64,000 nucleotides of DNA from Stemphylium vesicarium. Its lineage: Eukaryota; Ascomycota; Dothideomycetes; Pleosporales; Pleosporaceae. Made by a program: the position numbers and the translations under genes. Each line of letters starts with the position of its first letter. Position 1 is the stretch's first letter. Below are positions 56,569-64,000 of the stretch, piece after piece. The notes beneath the pieces are model-generated. The model was not told where the DNA came from and did no database searches. It saw only the letters and a list, made by a program, of their open reading frames with translations. Where the stretch lies: contig QXCR01000103.1 of NCBI GenBank assembly GCA_004380135.1, forward strand, positions 1-64,000, given 5' to 3'.

Positions 56569-57631
56569 TTAACAGCTGCTGCAAGAGACTGTGTTTATTG
56601 ACGAACATACCAGTGCTGACGTGCGGTGGCTTTGTTCCTTGGGCTTCTCATTCGTAGTGTAAATGACTGAGGCATCATACCGAACAAGTACATAGAATTC
56701 CTTCAGCCTCATGCGCCGTAGGTTGAGGGCAAGCGCATCAAGAAGTTTCTGCGAAGTAGCAGGCCGATCCTCTGAGCTATAGGGAGTACAATCTACTACA
56801 GATCTTGGCGATGTAATCTCAATGACACAATCGGAATTCTTGATAGCCATGAGCGGCTGCAACAGCTCTCCCAGTCTGCAATGAAGCGAAGTGACCGAGA
56901 TTTTAACTCGGGCTAGAAGCTCTCCCAAGGGACATCCGCGATTAAATCCATCCATCATGAAAAACTCTTGATGGCCGCGCCGAGAGTACAACGCCTCGGC
57001 CCGCACTTAAAAGGGCTGAGTCGAAAGTGCGTATTAATGAGCTCCTTGACAAACTCAACGCCCATGTATGAAGCCTGGAAGCAATGCCGCCGGGGGAACG
57101 AGAAGCGTCTGTGGAGCGGCGTGGATTTTTTGGCATCCGCGGCGTCCCTGAGTTTCTGGAACAACACCATGCCATCCATCTCTTCCATGACCTTGTCTTC
57201 TTCCGGAACACATGCATCAGCCGATAATCCACTCTAGACCAAGTCTCGTAGCTCTCGCGGTAGCGTCTCGAACATGCGCTGGCTGATCTGCTTGCACGAC
57301 GCCAGGCTATAGGAGCGAATACGTGCATCGAATTCTCTGTACGCTATCAATGGCATCAAGTGACTGGGCGTTGGTCAACATACTCCTCGTCGCTCTTCAG
57401 CTTATCTCGTGCATCTTCGTACTCCTGCTCTTCACGTGTTTGGCCTTCATAGGATTGAAATTCGGCCGCGGCATGCGGACCATACATCACGTACAGTCGC
57501 CTATATTCGGCTTGTTTGTTATCGTATTCCTCGATGGTAAGCTGGGTTTTGTTTCGTTCTGCTGCGGCTTCCTCCAGGAGTTGGCGGCTGCATTGGGTAC
57601 GATCCTGGAGCTGCTGTAGACTCGAACGCAT
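56569..57631 (-). pseudogene. Degenerate gene with coiled coil and F-box-like motif
   Basis: From 57631 downwards, the frame first encodes a coiled coil (LQQLQDRTQCSRQLLEEAAA, EYDNKQAEYRRLYVMYGPH) and stops at about 57356. A second frame then gives ISQRMFETLPRELRDLV, an F-box-like LPxELRDLV, cut by TAG at 57236-57234. It reopens as SGLSADACVPEEDKV and continues to CFQASYMGVEFVKEL. After a frame change near 57010 it resumes as RAEALYSRRGHQEFFMM. The pieces lie in the right order for a fungal F-box-like protein. Unlinked frames could instead be unrelated ORFs, so the call is tentative. An alternative is a multi-exon gene with introns I failed to find. Confidence 0.4.
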
Positions 57632-58036
57632 TTCCAAAAGCAATGGATATTTGTAGCGAGCAAGTGGCCGCTTCTGATCGTGTCGTAGCGTCACAATGGG
57701 TTGGGACGTCGGACCCGCAGGTTAAAGCGCGACTCGTCTTGCGTGGCCGCATGTCGCACGAGTCATACTAGCGTAAGACGCGTTCTCGATCCGTTGCTTC
57801 CGCATCTTCCACACAACTTCACATTCACTTGCGAGGTTTTGAGACGCCACATTTACGATTGCGACCGTCACTACCTAGGCCTGATTTATCACATGTTCTT
57901 TTTTCACTATCTCCTGTTCTCTTATCTTTATCTCACACACCTTCTCTTCACTATTCTGGATTTATCGCGTCTCTTACAGTTGCCTATGTATGGTAGAGTG
58001 CTGGTGCGCTGAGCTGCCGTGCCAGATTTCCTTCTA
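57632..58036. other. Intergenic, no gene recognised
   Basis: AT-rich downstream part (57860-57980) with repeated TCTC/TTAT tracts. Nothing coding. Confidence 0.55.
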
Positions 58037-60050
58037 TCAGCAGACGCTCACCTCAAGACCCTCCAACTTTCCGTCCTTACGCCATGTCTCCAGTTCACGA
58101 GTAAAGTCCACCATACCCTTGTACCAAATCGAAGACTTTGCCCTCTTCATCATCGCGACGTGGTCTTCAGCTGGCGGCATCTTCAGCGCTTCGCCTTCCA
58201 AATTGAGATACCCAGGGGTGCAGACTGCGACGCCGCTAAAGTAAGCAGCACCTTGCGCAAGTGTCATACCCCACCCCTCCTCCGCCTCGACCGAAGGCTC
58301 AATTAAAACAGCACCTTGATCATGAGATGATCGACGATGGGTAACCTCGACAATGGAGGCAATGTGCCCACTCATCACTTCGACAACATGGGTCCAATTC
58401 GCCGTTGCGGCAGCTTGCCCGGCGCTGAGAATGAACAGATTGGGATACCCATTCGTAAGGATTCCTTGAAAGGTAGACATGCCCTGTTCTTCCCATTTAT
58501 CTGCGAGGCGACGCCCATGACGGCCAATAATCTCAGTACCAGTACGAGAGCCAGGGTCACCTCCGGCGATCGGCGAGCGGTAGCCGGTACTCAAGACCAG
58601 AACGTCTAGTGGATACTCCTGACCATTTGCGACCACGCTCTTCTCAGAGAAATCATTAATCCCAGCGCCATCTGTGTCCACTAGATGAACATTGTCGTGG
58701 TTGAAGGTCTCCAGATACGTGTCGCTGAAGGTCGGGCGCTTACACCAAACTGGATACCACGGTGTCAGCTTTCGTGCTGTTTCCTCATCTTTGACAATAT
58801 GCGAGATTCGGGAACGAGCTTTTTCCGCATGCTTCGAATCGAGCGCGAGCATCGCACCAATATGGTCCTGTGCTTTGTCAGGCGCAATGAGGCCGAACTG
58901 ACTACTCCCGACAAGGGCCCTGTAGCCCTCTAGCTTTGTCCATTCGTCGTCGACAAGATCATTATCTGGCGATAGATGTCCAGATATAACTTCTGCGAAG
59001 TTCTCCATCCGATCTCGCTGCCATCCCGATCTTGCGGCGATCCTTTGGCGCCATTCTTCCGGATCTGTGTCTCGCTGGCCGCGGGAAAATACATGAGAGG
59101 GCGTTCGCTGAAACACATACACCTTCTTCGCGTATTTGGCAAGTTGGGGGATGACCTGGATCGCAGTTGCGCCTGTACCGACAATGCCGACTACTTTGTC
59201 TTTGAGCTTGTGCATTTCCGGAAAGGGGTCGTTGGAAGAGCCTCCAGTAACTTCGTAGTTCCAACGCGCTGTATGAAACATGGCGCCGTCGAACTGCGTG
59301 AGCCCAGGTGCTTTCGGCACTTGCGGATAAGGAAACAGGCCGCTTGCGATGGTAACGTTGTCGGCAAAGAATGAGAGGTTCATCTCCTGCTTCCCTTGAT
59401 GTCCACGACGCATGGTCACGTCGACGCTCCAGGCCTTTTTATCATCGTCCCACTCTAGTCCGTCAGTTTGCGTCCGAAACAATATTCGGCTACTCAAACC
59501 AAACTGCTCGACGACCCGCTCCAGATAGTTACGAATCTCGACGCCACTACAATACTTCTGCTTTGGCATGTATCCCATTTCTTCCAGAAGTGGGAGGTAA
59601 CAGTACGACTCGACATCGCAATGGAGCCCCTAGTATTCCAATCATTAGTTTCACCAAAGATCTTCAAACGGTGCATAGAAAGCCTACCGGATAGCGATTC
59701 CAGTACCACGTGCCTCCGACGCCTCCTGCAGTATCCACCAGCAATATATCCTTGGCACTGAAGCCCTTCTGGATCAGCTTGACTGCCATGACAACACCAC
59801 CCATACCAGCCCCTAAGACCAGAAGCTTGGTTTGACCATCGTTTTCGATGGGCAGGGGAAGTGTATCGAGTGCATCATGATCGGCCCATACATCGTCAGC
59901 AAGGCCGCGCAGGCGCTCATTGTCACTGAAGTGGAGCTGTTCGAACTGTTTGGATCCCTCTTCTCTTTTGCGCTTCGCTGCCTCAAGGAGGTACTTATGC
60001 TCTGCTGGAATAGCAGATTCGTTCGATTCGACGACGTTGGGAATTGCCAT
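58037..60050 (-). CDS. Type I Baeyer-Villiger monooxygenase
   Basis: Exons 60050-59688 and 59629-58037 give 651 residues. The FAD site LVLGAGMGGVVMAVKL and the BVMO motif GGTWYWNRYPGLHCD (spanning the intron YP|GLH) are clear. The fingerprint FDGAMFHTARWNYE matches FxGxxxHTxxW, with Asn where Pro or Asp is usual. The NADPH site is VVGIVGTGATAIQV. The N-terminal ~65 residues are an extra helix-like segment common in fungal homologues. These enzymes insert oxygen next to a ketone to make esters or lactones. The gene starts back to back with the cyclase-family gene (648 bp between starts). It is likely FAD- and NADPH-dependent and soluble. The substrate cannot be read from sequence. Confidence 0.93.
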
Positions 60051-60698
60051 ATTGTTAAATCCGCTGGAGTCTGTGCCGTACTATCGACTCGGACGATTCC
60101 TGGTCCTTAACAAAAGATACTGGATGTACGCGCCGAGGCGCGAGCGGCCTTGACAGGCAGGTGCCAGTCGCTTAGAAAGTTTACTTTGGGTAACGCAATG
60201 CACGGCACTTTAATCGCCACGGCTGTTTTTGCTTAGTATGAGACCGCGTTTCCCTGGCACCGGGGAGCAGTCTAGTATGCAGATGACTACGAGACCGCGT
60301 ACGTCGATTGGTTAACTTCTAAGTGTATCCTTTGACACGCCTGATGAGCACATTTTCTCTCCAAACATCGTATCACACCACGAAGTGTCTACATCTCGGC
60401 GTTGCACCCGACCACTGGTGTTCCGAAGATCATCACACTGCATTGGGACGAATGCGTGACGCGAGCAAGGAGACCCATGACTTCCACCAATGACGGGCAA
60501 CCTGCCGATATACCTTGTAAAGTCCAAACCTTCGGCGGTGTAATCAGCAGCTAGGCACGTGTGGGGTTAGTGACGGCTAATCGAGATGTGAGGTCGATGA
60601 TACGCTATATACAGCCGGAGCAGCTGCCTTCCGTTCAACCATTCAATAGTGCAACAGTGTTGTCTCTTATCACCCTTATACGCCCCTAACATTACACG
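60051..60698. promoter_or_regulatory. Shared divergent promoter of the monooxygenase and cyclase-family genes
   Basis: 648 bp between the two start codons, suggesting co-regulation. No motif stands out by eye. Confidence 0.55.
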
Positions 60699-61789
60699 AT
60701 GACGTCTTCTATACCCAACTTCGACGATCTCCCAAAAGTAGATGGCATGCCACAAGGCTGCGCATGGGGCATATTCGACAAAGATGGGAAGAAAGACGTC
60801 CGCGGAACGTTGAATTTCCTCACCCCAGAAGTTGTCGCGGCGGCATGCAAGGAAGCGCGAGACGGCGTTTCGATCTCCCTGAAGTAGGCTTCCGCCATGT
60901 CACATGCGCAGTAGTCTGACCGCCACCACACAGTTGGCCACTGAATGCCATCAAGTTTCCCATACCAGGACGCATTGACCCTGTCCATACGGTCATGCGT
61001 TTTGAAGAAGTCGGCATGGGTGCTGGGAAAGGGTGGGATGACGAGATCCACTTTAACACGCAGAAGTCGAGCCAATGGGACTCACTGTGTCACTGGCAAG
61101 ACCCTAAAACTGGGCTGGCATACAACAGCGCCAAGGTTACGAAAGAAGGGCTCATGCGTCCCACGACTGAAGAGAACGAGCTACCTACCCTAGATCACTG
61201 GCACAGCATCGGCGCCCTCGTTGCGCGCGGCGTTCTCATCGACTACAAAGCCTGGTACGAGGCCCAAGCATTAAAGGATGGCAAAACAGGCGAAGAAGCG
61301 GTATTCAACCCTTTCGACGTCCACCGCATCAGCATTTCGGAAATCGAAGCCGTTGCAGAATGGCAAAACACCACCTTCCAACACGGCGACATGCTGCTCA
61401 TCCGTACAGGCACTACCGAGTCTCTTGAGAATCCGACCGTCGATGACTTTACCAGGATGGGCAAAATGCAATTATCAGGCGTTGAGGGCACGATAGAGAT
61501 GGCGCGTTGGCTGTGGAACCACAAATTCTCAGCTGTCGCAGGCGATGCATTCGCGTTTGAAGCAATGCCGCCCTTGAGTGAAGAGGGAGAAGTAAGGGGA
61601 CAAGAGGATTTGGTGCTGCATCCATGGCTGTTGGCAATGTTCGGGATGACGATCGGCGAATTGTGGGACTTGAAGAAGCTCAGCAAGCATTGTGCGGAGA
61701 AGGGGAGGTACAGCTTTCTACTCACGAGCGCGCCTTTGAATATTCCCGGTTTGGTTGGTAGTCCGCCTAATGCTTTGGCTATCTTCTGA
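60699..61789 (+). CDS. Cyclase-family hydrolase (PF04199-like)
   Basis: Exons 60699-60883 and 60934-61789 give 346 residues; the 50-nt intron has a CTGAC site and CACAG end. Marks of the fungal cyclase family (related to kynurenine formamidase) are MPQGCAWGIFDKDG, WPLNAIKFPIPGR, KSSQWDSLCHWQD, RGVLIDYKAWYE, FQHGDMLLIRTG and AVAGDAFAFEAMP. The canonical metal motif HxGTHxDxPxH reads QKSSQWDSLCHWQD here, as in a fungal subgroup. These proteins are metal-dependent hydrolases of amides or esters. The substrate is unknown. It sits between a Baeyer-Villiger monooxygenase and a carboxylesterase. Confidence 0.88.
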
Positions 61790-61890
61790 GGCTCGGCGCG
61801 CATTCTGTTTTCTTTCAAGCGTCTGTTAATTTCCATACGAACTATAATGATGGCATTCAACTGCTCTTCATCACTTTGACGCATACCGTC

Positions 61891-63591
61891 TTACTTCCCA
61901 CGCATTAGGAATCGCCTACATACATCAACCCAGAGTATATCCCGGCCCTTATCCACATTGATGCGCTCGGCCAATTCAAACAAACGGCCTCGTCTCTTGC
62001 TATCATTTCCCAGCCATGCCTCACTGCTCACCTCTTTCACGCCTCCTTCGTTGACCATCAATCCATGCCTCTCCCCTTCGATTACTCCAATGTACCTCGC
62101 AGAAGGCGGAGTTCCCTTGCACACAAAGTCGAGAATCGTATCACGCCATTGCGATATGATAGGTGCGTAGTGTGCTGGCAGCATATGTTCATGAATACCA
62201 CCAAGCAATGTCACAATGTCGAAAGTGTGCGTTGCAAAGCCACCTTGATCACGTATGGGGCCATCAAAAAGGTTGGGGAGATCGAATATGTGAAAGTACG
62301 TGTCACGGATTTGAGCGCCCTCGGCGACACTGAGCGCAGCAGCGAAGAACCCAATGTCGCTTTCGAAAAGGCAGATTCGTTGGAGTGCATCTGCGTCATC
62401 GGTGGCCTCTTTGATGCCATAGATAGCGAGCAATGTATTGCTGACCTCTGGCCCCAAAACGTCTTTTGCAATGTCCTCAAAAGTTTGAGCGCGGTCCTTT
62501 CGGTTGCGATCCTTGCTCATCATGCTGTAGGATATACCGCCGTCGTATGTAGTCGAGCCGACGATTTGCGCCTCAACGGGCTTCGCCCAGCCGGGTAGAG
62601 CTGATATGCCTTTTCTTGACAATTCCATACTCGGTCGCTCGAGGGGGAAGAAAGTACTTTTCGTGCACGGTAAGCCGACCCAGGCCAGATCCCGGATTTT
62701 GGAGACATTGATATTGATCATCTCTCTCGCAATGGCTGTTGCATCTCTTTCACTTCCACCCTCTTCCTTGGTACGGATGCCCAGCTTCTGGGCTTGCGAG
62801 AGAAAGTTGTCATGGTGCTCGTCAGGCGTCATGGCAGGCATCGTGACAGGCGTACCGGAGAACATGATTGCGCGCTTGAATAGCGGTCCGTGCATGATAT
62901 GGAGGGAGGCGCTTTCTCCTCCAGCGCTTTGACCGATAACGGTGATGTTATCGACGTCACCACCGAAGCCCTCGATGTTCTTGCGCAGCCACTTGAAGGC
63001 GACGACTTGATCATGAAGTCCGTTGTTCTCTGGTATCAGATCTCGTGCATGGTTGGAGTGCAGGAAACCCAGCGCACCGAGTCGATAGTTGAAACCTACG
63101 AATATGATCGGTGTATTGCGCTGGATAGCATGACGTACTAGGTTCTCGGGGTTGTAGTACGGTCTATTTGCTGAACCAAGGAAATATGCGCCACCGTGGA
63201 CGAAGACGAAGACGGGCAGTCTGGTTTCCGATCGCAACTTGCCATCCTCTTCAATACAGATCTGTGGTAGATGTATTGATAGGTTCAAGCAATCTTCCGA
63301 CTGTTCTTCGTCCTCTGGTAAATTGAAGGTCGGAAGCGGAATGTTGGCAGCATCGGATTTGACACTACCCCATGGCTGAACACTGGAAGCTCCTGTAGTT
63401 GTCGCATCGAAGACACCGTCTTTGCTTCTTTTGCTATTGGCATAGGAGAGCCCATGCAGTAGGCTTGCTCGTGCGAAGCGCTGGGAAACCGTTCCGTAAG
63501 GCAGGCCCAGGATCTTGATGAAAGAGTCGCTGTCTTTTTGGAGGCATCTTATCGCGCCCAGCCTTGCGTGATCAACAATGATGTGATTCAT
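61891..63591 (-). CDS. Type B carboxylesterase
   Basis: Intronless, 566 residues. Landmarks are FVFVHGGAYFLGSA (oxyanion hole), the SEDCLNLSIHLP motif, and GQSAGGESASLH with the catalytic Ser. The catalytic acid and His should be near FESDIGFF and GGIHEHMLP, by analogy to the family. There is no signal peptide, so it is probably intracellular. Homologues hydrolyse varied esters. Its stop lies about 100 bp from that of the cyclase-family gene (converging). With the nearby monooxygenase it could hydrolyse the esters that enzyme makes, which is inference. The start fits the conserved NHIIVDHARLGAIRC beginning. Confidence 0.93.
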   Translation of the reverse strand: MNHIIVDHARLGAIRCLQKDSDSFIKILGLPYGTVSQRFARASLLHGLSYANSKRSKDGVFDATTTGASSVQPWGSVKSDAANIPLPTFNLPEDEEQSEDCLNLSIHLPQICIEEDGKLRSETRLPVFVFVHGGAYFLGSANRPYYNPENLVRHAIQRNTPIIFVGFNYRLGALGFLHSNHARDLIPENNGLHDQVVAFKWLRKNIEGFGGDVDNITVIGQSAGGESASLHIMHGPLFKRAIMFSGTPVTMPAMTPDEHHDNFLSQAQKLGIRTKEEGGSERDATAIAREMININVSKIRDLAWVGLPCTKSTFFPLERPSMELSRKGISALPGWAKPVEAQIVGSTTYDGGISYSMMSKDRNRKDRAQTFEDIAKDVLGPEVSNTLLAIYGIKEATDDADALQRICLFESDIGFFAAALSVAEGAQIRDTYFHIFDLPNLFDGPIRDQGGFATHTFDIVTLLGGIHEHMLPAHYAPIISQWRDTILDFVCKGTPPSARYIGVIEGERHGLMVNEGGVKEVSSEAWLGNDSKRRGRLFELAERINVDKGRDILWVDVCRRFLMRGK

Positions 63592-63871
63592 AGCGGATTG
63601 GTAGTCTTATAATCATGTTGGAGTCTGGGGATACCCAAGTGCCTAGACGCACCTGCACGGGTCGCTGTTTGCTAGAGTCGTGACGTCAAAGAACCTAGGT
63701 TGACGCTGGAATGTAACCAGACATTGTCGCATCGCAACCATACCAGACTGACACCAGAGATCTCATTTTCGGAGAATATGAATGTATCCACGGATCAATT
63801 GCCTTTGACGGTGCTTATCCACAGCCACGTTGTTGTCGACTGAATGTGGTTAGGCTGACTATTGACATCAT
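63592..63871. other. Intergenic, no gene recognised
   Basis: Promoter of the carboxylesterase on the left and the 3' side of the edge gene on the right. Confidence 0.5.
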
Positions 63872-64000
63872 TTAGGCGACCAGCACTAGCTCGGCCATTC
63901 CTCGCATGATGCTCTCCGATAAAGAGTCCATCAGACCAATGTCAAATGGGGTCAGTTCGACTAGTCCTATGTCGACCTCCATGTCTAGGACGTCGCTGTT
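63872..64000 (-). CDS. C-terminal end of an unidentified gene at the right edge
   Basis: From position 64000 down to a TAA at 63874-63872 the minus strand is open for 42 codons. It ends with DSLSESIMRGMAELVLVA. The stretch is acidic and hydrophobic in turn and has protein-like composition, with MEVDIGLVELTPFDIG before it. It is too short to identify. The adjacent enzyme cluster makes a pathway regulator one possibility, but nothing visible supports that. The start lies outside the window. Confidence 0.45.
   Translation of the reverse strand, partial: NSDVLDMEVDIGLVELTPFDIGLMDSLSESIMRGMAELVLVA

Noticed and set aside
56071..56601. 176-residue hydrophobic plus-strand frame
   Set aside because: It reads as the reverse of a Thr/Asn/Pro-rich low-complexity stretch and has no support as a protein.
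1..64000. CRISPR array, ribosomal RNA genes, intact transposon, NRPS or PKS cluster
   Set aside because: None of their signatures was seen in either strand.

Overview
The window is nuclear DNA of a filamentous ascomycete. The evidence is many short introns (mostly 44-70 nt, GT..AG, with CTAAC or CTGAC branch points), the fungal lysine gene LYS9, an AA9 polysaccharide monooxygenase, a type I Baeyer-Villiger monooxygenase, and fungal-only families (Pet127, Mei2 with an RRM_2 domain, DUF6604, modin-like). The overall gene set is compatible with Dothideomycetes/Pleosporales, but I cannot name a species. No bacterial operons, CRISPR arrays or intact transposons were seen.

Layout. 0-2 kb: a C-terminal scrap of a sedolisin (S53) gene at the left edge and a perfect 107-bp inverted repeat. 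2-9.6 kb: RAI1 decapping nuclease (-), a small unknown gene (+), MEI2 (+) and a small unknown gene (+). 9.6-14.5 kb: about 5 kb with no recognisable gene. 14.5-21.6 kb: a compact housekeeping block with RMP1 (+), exocyst SEC15 (-), saccharopine reductase LYS9 (+) and GET4 (-). 22 kb: a tRNA-Gly(CCC) gene with two introns. 22.8-31.4 kb: an accessory block with a broken modin-like gene, an AA9 gene and a broken DUF6604 gene. 32.7 kb: a short-chain dehydrogenase. 33.8-36.5 kb: a gene-free stretch with quasi-periodic sequence. 36.5-55.8 kb: a second housekeeping block with a UBA/UIM-type protein (-), PET127 (-), a PH-LRR protein (+), a small membrane protein (+), a derlin (+), a small disordered protein (-), Pol I subunit RPA49 (-), promethin-like (+) and a secreted astacin-type protease (+). 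56-57.7 kb: a degenerate F-box-like locus. 58-63.6 kb: three adjacent enzymes, a Baeyer-Villiger monooxygenase (-), a cyclase-family hydrolase (+) and a type B carboxylesterase (-), followed by the last 42 codons of a minus-strand gene at the right edge.

The housekeeping genes work in separate processes: RNA decay and processing (RAI1, RMP1, PET127), rRNA transcription (RPA49), secretion and ER work (SEC15, GET4, derlin, promethin), and lysine synthesis (LYS9). The last three enzymes look like a small catabolic or specialised-metabolism cluster of the ketone-to-ester-to-alcohol/acid type.

The most unusual observation is the tRNA-Gly(CCC) gene at 22021-22162. Besides the normal 16-nt anticodon-loop intron, it carries a 55-nt insert exactly between the T-stem and T-loop. 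That insert has GTAAGT, TACTAAC and a terminal AG, the full set of spliceosomal intron signals. Removing both inserts gives a perfect 71-nt cloverleaf. Also notable are the perfect long inverted repeat, a likely GC-AG intron in SEC15, an AA9 protein whose axial copper Tyr position reads Trp, and several nearby genes decaying through nonsense codons and frameshifts. All gene models are by eye, without alignment or RNA data.
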